Shown here one piece after another: positions 1 to 11,928 of a stretch of DNA of 64,000 bases. The stretch comes from Edaphochlamys debaryana (Eukaryota > Chlorophyta > Chlorophyceae > Chlamydomonadales), in contig JAEHOE010000066.1 in NCBI GenBank assembly GCA_016858145.1, positions 186,001 to 250,000 of the forward strand, given 5' to 3'. The translations under genes and the position numbers were made by a program. The stretch's first letter is position 1. Each line of letters starts with the position of its first letter. The notes beneath the pieces are model-generated. The model was not told the DNA's origin and ran no database searches. It was given only the letters and a program-made list of their open reading frames with translations.

Positions 1-3000
1 AACGAAGGACAAGCTGCTTCCAAAGATTGCCAACGGCCAACCGCTCACCTGCCACGAACCCGTCGCTGTCGAGTAGGTAGGATCGGCCCATGGAGGGAAA
101 CACCACTGTCACACGCTGGGGGGGCAGCCCGCCGGCAAGGAGCTGGCGGGGCAGGAGGGGGCAAGGGTAGGGCATGCATTTGTTGAGGGCAAAAGCCCCT
201 TTCCCAGTTCGTTATCGCCAGCCGCTTTCTTTGAGCCCCACCTTTCATTGCGACCACAGGCCGCCACATCTCACAACCCTACCCCGCAGCCCTGCCCCTC
301 CCTTTCCCCCCCCCCCCTGCCCCACCGTGTCGAGCATGGTGTTGACGGACATACCCGTGGCCTCGAGGCTGGGGGGGCCGGTTGGGCAGAGCGTGAGGGT
401 GTTGCATAGAGCACCCTTGAAGAGCAAGGGCGTACAGCGTTGGGCCCTGTATCTGTCGTACTCACCAGTCGTACAGCGGGGACTCCACGTAGGGCGCCGA
501 GCCCAGCACCTCGTCGCCTCCCAGATCGAAGGCTTTGAGGTGGAAGTACTCCACCACATTCGCCAGAACCTCCCAGGGCATTCCCAGAAACACGGGGTTG
601 GGCGAGATGGCCACAGTCAGCACCTTGCCCCGGGCGTTCAGAGCCAAGAACAGGGCTGTCAAGAGCTCAGCGTAAACAGTGGTCTGAAGGGGGGGGATGG
701 GATGAACGGTTGTCAGCGGACGACTAGGAACGGGAGTACTAAATACGGCTGTACGGCAGGGTGCCACACGCAGCTACCCCTTGCGCCCGCACCTGGTTGG
801 TGTTCACCGAGGGCCAGTCCAGCTCAGCACCATCGTAGCGGTAGGCGTCAACGAACGAAGCCTGCGCGCACCGCGACATGAGTCGTGAGTGTCCTCTTTC
901 TGACTCGTGCCCCTGCTCACCACGCCTGTAAGCAGGGAAATCCTGCGTGGCATCCTAGGAGGCTTTTAGCTGCTTACAACGCTCCCGGCCCCCTTCCCTC
1001 TCACCACTGCCTCTGCGAACACGTCCCTGGACTGCTCCCCCAGCACAATGTTGTTGAAATTGAAGTCCGCATCGGCGCTGCCGCCAACCGCCAACAGCAC
1101 CTGGGCACCGGGGTTGACGGCCTTGACTTGCCTGGTGGTGCGAGCAGGGGGAGGGACGCGGGCTGAGGGGTGCTTGTATGCATAGATTGGGGCAAATGGA
1201 GGGGTACCCTTTAACAGGGGCTTGTACGGGCCCCATGCCCCTTGCTCGCTGCACCCACTCTGGCAGGTTGGCGAGCACCGCCACGTCTCCCTCCCTGGGG
1301 ACGAATGGTGGAGGCAGGGAGTTGTCAGGGGGACAGTAGGAGGGGGGGGATCGGGCCTGGACGGCGCAGGAGAGGCCGCTGGGATAATGACTGGCTCCGT
1401 CCTCACCCCCTCAGCGTCAAGTTGAGGCCCTCGGCGTTAGGGATGACGAAGGAAAATACCACGTGGGTGGCGGTGGCCGCACGCTGCACCACGGTTCCCC
1501 CCGTAGCAGAGTCGCCCTGACAGGGAGGGGGTTGGCAGGGGAGCAGAGGGAGTCAGAGGACCTTGCCACGTCACAAGCATGCGGGAGCGGCCAACTAACC
1601 AAGCCGACCTGGCATGCGGCGGCGGCGTCACGCTTTGTGTTGGACACGTAAGCCACGACGCGGCTGGGAGGCCCGCAGCGCAGCTCAATGGGCGCCTGGG
1701 AGATCGCAGAGGCGGCAGCCACCACCGTTCCAGCGGCTGCGGGAAAAGTGGGAGGTTGCGGGGAGGGTTTGCGATGGACATCCCGCGACGGAGGGTGCAC
1801 GACATCCGATACCCATGAACCAACGCTCCATTTCGACAGGACCACAACGAAGAAGTCAGACGCCCAGACAACCACGCGCTCCCCCGGCCTACTGGTGTCT
1901 GTCTCGCCCAGCGAGATGGTTGCGGGATCGTTGAGGCTGACGGAGCTGGGGTTTGAGCGCATGGCGGTGCTGATGGGGTCCTCGAAGCCGCTGCCGGTGG
2001 AGAGCATGTAGTAGGAGGACTCAGCAAACACAACCTGCGGAGGGGGAAGAGGGGGCGGGGGCTTCAAGGTGGGTGCAGTAAACCTCCCAAACCCGTCAAA
2101 TCTCCCCGTTGGCCAGCCTCCAAGCCCCAAGTGATGCCCCTCCCCAGGACCAAGCATATGCTTAGAACCGACCCAGCCAACCTTCAGGGAGTGCCCGACT
2201 GCAGCGGCCACGCTGCCTCAACCTTCAAGCCCACCACCGCCCCTTAACCTCCCGCCCTCATCCCCCAACCCACCCCGCCCACCCCTTCGCACGCACCAGG
2301 TCATCTCGCCCGTCCTGGTTCACGTCGCGGACCACGATCTTGGAGTAGCCCACCGTGGAGGAGGGCAGCGAGCCCCACACGCCCTGGCCGGACAGGTAGA
2401 TCGTGTTCCCGTACGAGCTGATGCAGGCGATCTGCGATAGGAATACCGGTGGTGGGATGTCTGCTGCCGTGCTGGTCGTGTGCCCCTGTTCAATCAACGA
2501 GCGAGAGGACCGTCCGATGCTCCATGGTCATCCTGGTCCCTGGTCCCTGTGCCATCCCTCTCGCCTGAGGCGTGGTGGTGCCAATGACGATACCATCGAT
2601 AGAGCCTGTGGAGGGCGCCACGTGCGCGAGGGGTTGGGGAGTTGGGAGAATTGGCAGCTGTGAGGCTGCCCCAGATTCCATGCCCTTGCCTCCCATTGGC
2701 AGACCGATTCCCCTCCAGCGCCCTGCCTTGATTGCCTCCCATGCGTGCAGCCCAGTCCCAATGCGCCCCATTTTCCTCTTGGCCCACTCTGACAACTCAC
2801 CGTTGACTCCGATGAAGTTGCCCGGCAGCACCTCAAGAGGGGAGGTGCAGGCGCCGCGGGGAAAGGCCACTGGGGCGCTGAGCTGCCAGCGCAGGGGCGC
2901 GGGGGGGCTGAAGGCCACAAATGTGTTGAACACCTGGGCGGGGGTTGGGTAAAGCGAACGAGGCAAACGCTAGAACTGTGGCACGTTGAGGGCAAAGGAA

Positions 3001-6000
3001 GGGGTGCACCACGACAGCAGGCAAGGCACTTCAGGAGATAAGCATCCCCGGCACCAGGTGACAACCCCCTCGTGATGACTGCTCACCTCCTCCTCGGGAG
3101 TAAGGCGGTTGATGTACATCTGCGGGTTATGTTGTATCAGGGAGTGGAGGGGCCCAGTTGGCTGGTGGTCACAGCGGTAGGCGGCGGCTTACCCCCAACC
3201 TCACACCCCTGCCCCGCACAAGAGGTAAGGAGCTTAGGGCACCTACCGGTAGGGCAAAGGGTTCTCATGGACACGGCGCCAAGCGGCTCCCCACCCCCGC
3301 CCCCGCCCGCCCCGCACCCACCACGACGATGTCGGTGGTTCCGTCGGCGTCAAAGTCCGTCGAGAGCACGAAGCAGTCCTCGCCCAGGGAGGAGCACCTG
3401 GGGGCAAAACCGGGGGAAAGGTCTGAAGTGGAACAAGGCAAAGCGCACCCAAGGTGCGTGGTGCCCGTTTCCGACCCGCTACAACTTGAAGAAAGGGCCC
3501 CCTACAACCCATCCACGCACGCCGTGACCCTGCTTACCTCCCGCCGATGCTGGCCAGCTCGTACCACGTGACCCCATCTCCGTCCACGTCATCAATGAAG
3601 GCCGACGTACGGCTGGACGCCATGTAGGCCAGGCGCAGGGTGGCTTGATCAAAAAACACCTGTGAGGAGAAGGGCACATAAGCGGGAGGTGACCAGGTGC
3701 GTCCCCGTTTCCTCTACAATACCTTGAGGGAACCTCTTGTACAGCCAGCCTCCTAGTGGCGTTGGCCAACGAGCGCCTCCCTTCCCCTTCCCTCCCTTGC
3801 GGTCCCCAAATGCCAGGAGCGCGACGCAGGAACTGGGAAAACGCGCTTCGCTAGGTCAATGCTCCTGCTTCCCGTTCCTCTCTATCCGCCGCCCTCTCGT
3901 TCCCTTCTCTCCTTCCCCTTGCCCTGCCTCACCATGTCCGCCGCTCCGTCCCCCGTGACGTCCGCAAAGATGTGGACGCGGGTGGTGGTGTTGGAGGGGT
4001 CGAAGCGGGCATCCGGGTCCTCCGCCCACGAGGTGAGCAAGGTGAAGGAGGAGGTGCCTGATGCGGTGCTGACCATGACGCTGCCGGGGTACAGCGCAAT
4101 CAAGTCGTCACGCCCGTTGCCGTCGACGTCCTGAAAGGGGGTGAGGGGAGGGCGGGAAAGGTGCAGGAAGGGTGAGACAAAAGGGAAGACAGAGAGGACC
4201 GTGGGCGTACGTTTCAAATGCGTGATATGACAGGGAGCGCACGCCCCTGTTCTCACCGCCAGGACCAGGGCCTGAGGCCGGGGCACGGAGCCGAAGTAGA
4301 CGGTGTTGTCGGAACCGAAGACACTCTGGGACGGGCACATGGGGAAAAGGAGCGGCGGTGTTGAAGGGGAGCGAGAGAAGGGGCAGCACCCTGATATCTG
4401 GGCAGCGGGGTAGGGGCCACCCTGGCACAAACACCCTGCGCAATGCCTGCCCGACCGATACCGTGTTTCCACCCACCTGGAAGGGCGACGATAGCGCCAC
4501 GTGTCCCACGAGGGTGCCGTCGGTACGGTAGCTCACGAGGAGTACGTCCTGCGGACACGGGGGAAGGGCACAGCGCTGAGTAACCGGCAGAGGCGCACGG
4601 GCGGAACCTGCAGGGCCTGATACCGCTTAGGTGAGTGTGGCTCGACCTAACACCCACCTGTGACTTGTACTGGCCCTTGCCGCTGGCCAGAGTGCCGATC
4701 AGCATGGTGGTGGTGCCGGGGGCGGGGGTGACGGACAGGGAGCTCAGCCAGGGGTCCTCGCACACGCCTCGCTGCGGGAAGCTGATGGGGATGGTCGTGT
4801 CTGCGAGCGGAACGGGGGCGATTGCATGCAAGGTTTGCTGGGGGTCCTGGCAATTTCGACTTTCGCCCCATCCCAAACCGTGGCCCCCGTTCTCTGCGCT
4901 CACGGTTATAGCAGCGCAGGCCCACAGCGTTGGTGAGGGCCTGGCAGGCGGTAGAGTGGGAGGTCTCGCTGCGCATGCAGCCAATGACGGACACCTCACT
5001 GAGGGTTGGCACGTGAAAGGGATGGGCATGTATGAAGGGGAAGAGGAACCGCGACAAGGGGGTCTGGGCCTTCAACACACCTGCCCGTGCAGCGCAGCTG
5101 GGAGATGAGAGTTGGCGTGTTGGAGGGCGCAGTTGCAGTGTAAAAGGTGGGGCCTGGAAGGTTTGCAGGGTAGAGGGAGGTAAACGTCGGGCAAGCCCGG
5201 ATGGCGGCCCAGCCTCACACAGGCCACGCACGGCCCTTGCGGCCGTGAACACGTCAGGTCCTCTCCCCAGGCCCTCTCCTCACCCAGGTCGGGGCTGGTC
5301 GGGAATCCCAGCTGGCCGCACAGCGTGATGACGTTTGCCTGGGAGAAGCCGTCGATGCAGACGGAGCCCCACGTTCCCGCGGCGGCGCGGAAGACCTCTG
5401 CAGCAGGGGGGAAGGGGAATGCGGGTGGGTGCCGTGGGTCCCGGGACGCCCAGCACAGGCTACCTCGATACACCACAACCCCAGGTTGCTTTCGCGCATG
5501 CTACTACCCAGCAACCAAGCTTTTAAAATCATGCGGAAGGTCACTCTCCCCTGAACCACAACTCCCAGCGACACTCACCCAGGCGGCCCTCAGGGATGGC
5601 GCTCGGCGTGTCCGAGGTCGTACGCAGCCTCAGGGAGTAGTCGTACGGGAAGCACTGTACGGCAACGCTGGATGAGTCATCGAGCACGGACTCGGGCGGC
5701 GCGGAGCGGGCGCAGTTGGCGATGTTCGACTCAGTGCCGTTGCAGCGAAGCGTGCGGATGAGGCGGGGGCGGCTGGCACCCTGCCCGAAGGCGTGGTTGC
5801 CGTACAGCACGCGTGCACCTGCAGGGCAATAAGGGGACGTCAGGGGGACATAGGGCTTCATCCGGTGTTGAGCCACCCTTGTACAACGGAGGCTACGCAT
5901 TCACCCCGTCATGCGCCGACCCGTCCTCCCCCCTACTATGTACGGCAACCGTGTTCCGCCAAGGCGTGGCGATCATAGCGCTCCCTTCAGTCGTTCGGCC

Positions 6001-9000
6001 CCCTCCTCAACCCCTCATGCATGCCCGCCTCACCCGCGAACGGCTTGCCCAGCTGCCTGCACACCACCGCTGCCTCCTTCTGGCCAAAGCCCGCGTCGCT
6101 GATCGTGCCCCAACTGCCGAGCGGAGGGGAGGGGAGAGGATGGAGAGGATCAGGAGGATGGAGGGGCATGCAGCGTAGTGCCAAACCATGCAGAGAGTAG
6201 TGAGGATGACCATGCTCGCATCCCTGCCGTCGCCTGCCTCCTCCCCGGCATCGGCCGTGGCCCTGCGCCCCCGCCCCTTCCCCCCCCCCGGAGCTCACTC
6301 TCCATCCACAAACACCTCCACGCGCCCCGACACCCCGGCCGTGGCGTTCACTTCGCCGTTCATCAGGCGCAGAGTCCAGTCCTGGGGGCAAGTCGGAAGG
6401 CGGCGATCGATCGTTGTGTACCGTAACACAGCAGACGGAGTGAGGTGCTCGAACCCCACCAAGCGTTCGATCAGTGCTAACCAGGCCGTAGCCTCTTGGC
6501 CCGTCACTCCTCAACCCTGCACGTACGCCGAGCTCCTATCTCTTTGACCTTACCGTATGGAAACATTTGACACCTGGGGGCAGCGGGGCGCGTGCAGGGC
6601 GCGTAGATGTTACGAAGCGCGACAGCGCGACAGACCCGTCGTGGCCCGAACGTCAGTGCTCCTGGTGGCCAGGGACCCATGGACCCAGCCCGTCCTTCTC
6701 CCAGGTCTCACCGACTTGGTTGTACTTCGTGCAGTCTCCCAGGTTGAGCGAGAAGAGGCACTGGTGGGTGGGGGAGCAAAAGGCCGGGGGGGCCCGGGCG
6801 GAGGCGGCGGGGGTCACAAGGGCGGGAACAGGGTGTTGGCGCGATAGCCAAAACGCGGGCCGTGCCCCGGACGACCACCAGCTTGCTGACATTCATACTG
6901 AGAGCTGACTGTGAGTAATCGGCATACGTTCCTTGCGCGCGAGCAGGATTTTGGCGCCGACCTTCTTTTGCCACAGGATCTTCGCTGGCATACTAATCCA
7001 GGCTTGGCTACATAGCACTTGCGAGCACGAGTCGGGTGTGAGTGAGCTTGCGCTCGCATTTTGGCACAAAGCGCACATGTCGCCTCTGTAGCAGCTGACG
7101 TGCAGTGTGCTGATCAAGTAGACGCTTAAATGGAAACACGTGTTCTGATACCTCCTGAGCCAGGTCGACATGGTGTCTCTACATCGCGACGGTTGGACAA
7201 GGGCGGGCCGCTGGGCGGGAACCTGTAATTGCGCTCTGTGGCTGCTCAGCAGAATCAGTTCTGGTAATATAGCAAGAACTGTATGCCTGCCGCACCACAC
7301 ATACCCAATAGGAGAACCCCTGTCTTCAAAACACCCACCCACCCCTCGGCCCCTATCGGCCCCGTAGGATGCGATGGTTACAGCAGGAACCGCCTCCAGA
7401 AGGGGAGGGGTTGAGCCCCGTAGGGCCCCGGTCCCCGCCCGCCACGCTCTCACTGGCCCTTGCCACGTTGGTCATCCCGAAACCCGCTGGTTTGCCTTGA
7501 AGGCCGCCCACCCCACTCGACGGCGATCCTTCTACACGTGTTCCAGAGCGCCATGCCAAGCCCTAACCTGCTGCACCCCATCTCCCCGCCCTCCCTGACC
7601 CGCCCCCCCGGTTGCCTGTGTCAGCCTGCTAGCAGTAACCGGCACAGCTCCACGTCGTCGACAGCAACAGCATGCCGGTTACTCTAGCATAGCCGTTCTC
7701 AGCCGCATCACCGACTACATCTGCTGCGCGTACCGCTCCGTGTAGTGCTAGATAGCCCTGTTGCTAGTGCACTGCATGGAGGCTATGCCCCCCGCCCCCC
7801 GGTTGCGGGTAGTTGCCTGGCCTTTCTTTTCGCGTGACCTCGTCCCCCGCTTCTCCTTCCCCGCCCTCCCTGACCGCTCACATCCGCAATCCGAGTCGCT
7901 TGGGCAGAACAATTGAGCTTGTTGATGCCAATGTCGATGTCTCCATCCTACGCACCGCGTGGGGGCGACGGGTGGGGCCGGGGCAGGGGGCAATGGTTCT
8001 GAGAGAGCACACGTCGCTCGGAGCGAGTGATGGCAGGTTACGGTAGGTGGCTTGGTTGGCTCCTGCCAGAAGTCCAGAGAATGCAACTGGCGGCCACGGA
8101 ACCCCGTTCCCGCTCACCAGCCACGTGAGGTCTGGCGCCACGGCGGACTGTGTGGGGCTGGCGGTCCAGGGCCCGCTCCTGCAGGGCAGGAGTGGCGACA
8201 AAGGGCACGGCAGCACGCACAGCAGTAGTGAGGCGCCGTCCGAGCCCCAAGGGGTGCTCCGCAGGGGCTTGTGGCCAGCCGCCAAGCACGCACAATGCTG
8301 TGTCTGAGGAAAGAGCGAGGCAACGCGCGGCACGGGTCTGGCAAACTCACAGGTACGGGATCCAAGCCTTTGTGACGATTGACACGGATTCAGTCGGAAG
8401 GTTGAGCTGCAGGCGGCGGGTGTGGGGGAACCGGGATAACCGGGAGGAGGGGTGGGTAACCCATACGTCCAGGCAGGAGTGAAGCATCTAGATGAGATAT
8501 GCCGTGTGCATACCGGTAGCCTGAAGGTTTGCCGCGATGAGTTGGCTTCAACCTGAGGCGAGCCTCGCCTCGGGCCTCGCCTGAGGCCTACAATTTCGAG
8601 GGCAGCTAGCCGTCTCCACATGTAACCCTGTATAACAGAACACCCCCCCCCTCTACTCACGTTGCGGCAGATGGTGGTGGCGTCGTTCAGGTCGAAGCCG
8701 TCACTGCGTGGGGGCCAGGGGGCGAACGAGGGGTGAGGACAATGCCGTGGGCGCGACCGACACTCGCTTAAGGGCAGGCAGCATAGCATGCCCCGCGGCG
8801 ACAGTGCCGCCAGACATCGTGCTGCTGGTGCGCCGGGAGCTGTACGTGCAAATGTACGGGTGTGCGAATGCATACATGCACGCACGGCCATGCATCTGGT
8901 CCTGAGGAGGCACGCACGCATGCGCACCTGCACACGGTCCTGCGCCCGGCCGGCATCTGGACCACCACGCGCCCCTCCAGGATGGGTGCGTTGGGCCTGG

Positions 9001-9350
9001 CAAAATCATTCTGGAGCAGGGCTGCGCAGGGAAGCCGTCGAGGGGCATGCAACGGGCATGCAACGGGATGAGTGAGCCTCGGAGACAAAAGGCTGGACGA
9101 GCGACGGCCGGTCCTCCGGGGTGAAGATGAGGGTTTGGCGCGCGGTTACAGCTTGTCAGAAAGTGTGGGAGCAAAAACATATGTGCTCTCCCAGCATGTG
9201 CCTGCGTGGGTGCCCTCATAGCACCCAGCTCATTTTCTCGCCCCTCGACTCACGCGTTTGTCCCGACGCAATCTTCAAGCAGAAGGCCGCGCACACCAAA
9301 ACGATGAGGAAAGCACCGCTGCGCCTGAGCTTGCGGTGTTTCTCCTCCAT
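1..9350 (-). CDS. Secreted SRCR / FG-GAP / GH18 chitinase-like multidomain protein, 3' end off window
   Basis: Partial gene, 32 exons visible (about 1,098 codons), running off the left edge. Start 9350 gives MEEKHRK followed by a hydrophobic segment (residues about 13-30), a signal peptide or anchor. SRCR module 1 is in exons 9021-8928, 8703-8661, 8406-8351, 8178-8118, 7947-7882, 6760-6712 and 6447-6422. SRCR 2 is in 6381-6299, 6113-6034 and 5818-5579 (GFGQKEAAVVCRQLG). SRCR 3 is in 5397-5284, 5153-5081 and 4998-4904. FG-GAP/VCBS-like calcium loops follow (DVDGNGRDDL, DVTGDGAADM, DFDADGTTDI, DVNQDGRDDL) in exons 4800-4658, 4548-4477, 4325-4257, 4130-3933, 3659-3538, 3397-3322, 3119-3087, 2933-2801, 2605-2565 and 2431-2297. 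A linker (2034-1609, 1516-1407, 1294-1259) precedes a GH18-like domain (1131-1005, 861-793, 683-466, 368-326, 115-49) with VLLAVGG, YDGAELDWP and FPSMGRSY. The catalytic Glu position reads Pro, so hydrolase activity is doubtful. Likely extracellular or cell-surface. Exons 6447-6422 and 2605-2565 are placed mainly by frame, and 2034-1609 may hide a short intron. Confidence 0.83.
6764..7881 (-). other. Long intron-like stretch in the SRCR gene, no exon found
   Basis: This is the 1.1-kb gap between the SRCR-1 exon ending in RIAD (7947-7882) and the exon starting CLFSLNLGDC (6760-6712). Both flanks are phase 0 and join to give the expected SRCR cysteine spacing. I saw no further exon in it that keeps the frame and adds SRCR residues. 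The centre (about 6900-7270) is visibly less GC-rich than the flanks. It also holds a perfect inverted repeat listed separately. Confidence 0.5.
7634..7683. repeat. Perfect 11-bp inverted repeat inside the long SRCR-gene intron
   Basis: AGTAACCGGCA at 7634-7644 is the exact reverse complement of TGCCGGTTACT at 7673-7683, with a 28-base spacer. It could form a stem-loop or mark the remnant of a small inserted element; no target-site duplication was recognised. Confidence 0.6.
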
Positions 9351-10588
9351 GTCGAAGAGCCCGCCGCGGTCTTTGCAGGCGCCAGCGACAGACGCTGGCG
9401 TCATTGTATTGCGCCGGTTGATTGACTACGGTTCCTGGTGTTTCTCTCTGGCAACGCAATGCCCGTCTCAAGAGTTCACTCTAGGCCTAATGTCGCGGTT
9501 TAATGCAGTCTTCGGCACATTGTGGGTCTTGGGAAAGGGGCGATGGGGCCGACGCGAGCGAGGGACCGGCGTGTGTGTGCACTTCGCTCGGAAGCGGAGC
9601 AATGGCATGCGCCTTCTGCAGGCGCGCGCTGTGCACGCAGACAGTGCTATGGAGTAACGTTGCTCATAGGCTTGGGACCTCCGTACGGTATCGTTCGCCA
9701 GGACCCTTCATTATCGATTGGCCTGACGGGGTCCTGATTACGACAAACAGGCTGGCAGCCGTTTCTAGCTAGTGTAGAGATATCTCCGGATCCGGCATTG
9801 GCCTACACCAAGCTGCTGCTGAAATGACCCTTCTTCGATGTGTCGTAGTCACCACGCATCTCTACTGGACCCGTGGCCAGTTAATATCAGGATCATGACG
9901 GTTGGGGCGAATGCACGTGTCGAGTTCTGCCCAGCGGTTATGCCGCTGTGGCTTTTGCCTTTCTGACCTTGATTAGGAGGTGATTGAGACTACATGGAGC
10001 CATGGAACCATGGAGCAAGCGCACTGCATCCCCCTCGCCCTCTAGGAGGTTCTAGACCAGGGAGGGACGCCCCGGAGGGACGCGGGGAAGGTGGTGCGTG
10101 AGGATGGACACCATGGCCTCCCTTTTGGGTATGCTCCATGTCGTGCCCTGCCCTCCCCGCCTGACCGGCAGTCCGTGTTCCACTTCGTCCCTGCGCGCCT
10201 CTTGCCCTTTCTATGCGCACACGGTCCCTTATTAGGTCCCCTAGCTACTCTTGGCTGCAACCAGCCCCCACGCCCTCACCACCCATGCCTGTGCACAGCA
10301 ACCGGATTGAGCATCCTGGCTGGGGCCCTGTGAGTGCCCGCACTTCACCGAAAAGTGACGGGCGCGGACAGCACCTGCACCCCACAACTCTCCTGGCGGT
10401 GTTGAGCCCAAAAAGTGCCAGGACTCCGTCCGCATTCTCCGTCACTCTGTCACTATGATAGCAGCACTTCGTGCAAAAGGTTTCGAGCCTAGCACGAGGT
10501 AGGCCCGCAGCCGAGGGGCTGGATGCTCCCTGCCATTTGCGCGGCAGTCAAGGCTGCTGCCCCTTGTTTGGCCGGATGTGTCCTAGCT
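9351..10588. other. Intergenic, upstream of the SRCR gene
   Basis: No ORF here has codon pattern, splice structure or similarity that I can recognise. It must contain the promoter and 5' UTR of the minus-strand SRCR gene, but no core promoter motif could be assigned. Confidence 0.5.
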
Positions 10589-11428
10589 CTATCTGTGTGT
10601 TGTTGTTCTCGGTGGATTGAGAGGGTGGAACACGTACCACTGCTGTCTCCTCGTAAGATATGCAAAGGATTGCGTGTGGCTATGGGGGTTCGTACAGGGG
10701 GTGACGGGGGCCGTGGCGTAAGGGCCAGCGCGTGCCGTGCGTGTGGTCGTCCCCGCGAGGTGAGGGGGGCAGCCCGTTGCCACCGCCGTGATGTTATGCA
10801 ATGCACGTCCCATTTCGTTGCTCCCGCTGGCGTGCTGAGGAAGGTCAAGCTCCGAGCAGATGTGTCCCCCTCGTGTGTCCCCTCCCATAACGACCCCGAT
10901 CCCAGCCAACCGAGCCCCAGCCTCGCACGGCTCCTGCAACTTATGCAAGCCGCAGGGACCATGCTGACCTGTCTTCCGCAGAGTAAGGCAAGGCAAGGCA
11001 TACGGTTGGCGTGCCCCGGGGGTATTATAGCCAACGGGCCGTAGGGCCGCGGCGGAGTCGTGGCATCGCATATTGTCGGCCCGTGCCCCAAGCAGGACGA
11101 CGCGGCGTGGCCCCGACGCGCTCCTTACGCAGACTACTACGCTGTCCTTGCAAACGTCTGAGCTTGTAGGCAGCCGCAGTGTGCAGCGTACGTCGCACGC
11201 GGCGTAGTCGAGAACTGAAACCGGGACTCCACGCACCTGAAAACAGCATAGACAGAGTGTACATCGTAGGAACTTTGAACCGGCATTTGAGTGCGGCGCT
11301 TTGGGAACATTCGGGCTCTCAATTGTGACCAACTGCCGAGGGGTGTGACCGTGCCGCATCCCCTCCATCCCCGCCAGGATGGCAGGATCCCCGCTGCCGA
11401 TCCCCGCTGAGGCCTGCCCGTTGCCCAC
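10589..11428 (-). other. Unassigned 279-codon open reading frame
   Basis: An uninterrupted minus-strand frame starting with ATG. The part around 11040-11240 follows a plausible acceptor (TTTTCAG before GTGCGTGG) and reads VRGVPVSVLDYAACDV, which looks more protein-like than its surroundings. No domain is recognised. In GC-rich DNA a frame of this length can arise by chance, so it may not be a gene. Confidence 0.2.
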
Positions 11429-11928
11429 ATCCCGAGCATGATATCACGCCTTGTTCCTCGAGGACGGCACGCCAGATGCACCAGCGCGACAATCTTGTAG
11501 GACGCGCACGACACTCCTCTGCTGCCGACGTTCCTGTAGGATTTGCGACCCAAGTGTCGTTCTTAGGCGGTGGCAACGCGCCGGCGAAAACTCAACACAA
11601 CATGGAATGAAAGAGAAGTGCACTACTGCTTGCTAAACAGAAAGACTCCGCCAAATCGCAGCAGCCAAGCCGCACGGTCGCTCGCAACAGTTTACTACGA
11701 ACGTAGTCGCGCTTACGCCTCACCTAGGCGTGCAAATCCTATGAGCAACATGCGAAGCTGATTATCGGCTCCTCGCTTCGCCCTGCGGCGCCGGGCACTC
11801 CGTCTGTCAAGTTTGATTGCATTTCAACCAGGCCGCGGTATTCAAAGACTATTTGTCCTTACCTCTTACGTATCAGCACATATGTCAGCTCGATTGCACT
11901 GCGAAGTGAGACTACATAGCAGCCATGT

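Noticed and set aside
1417..2211. Whole 264-codon minus-strand frame as one exon
   Set aside because: Only 2034-1609 lies between good splice sites and keeps frame with neighbours; the ends of the frame run into introns.
7878..8933. Long 351-codon minus-strand frame as a single exon
   Set aside because: It crosses clear donor and acceptor sites of the SRCR gene. Only parts of it (8703-8661, 8178-8118) are exons in that frame; the SRCR pattern appears only after splicing.
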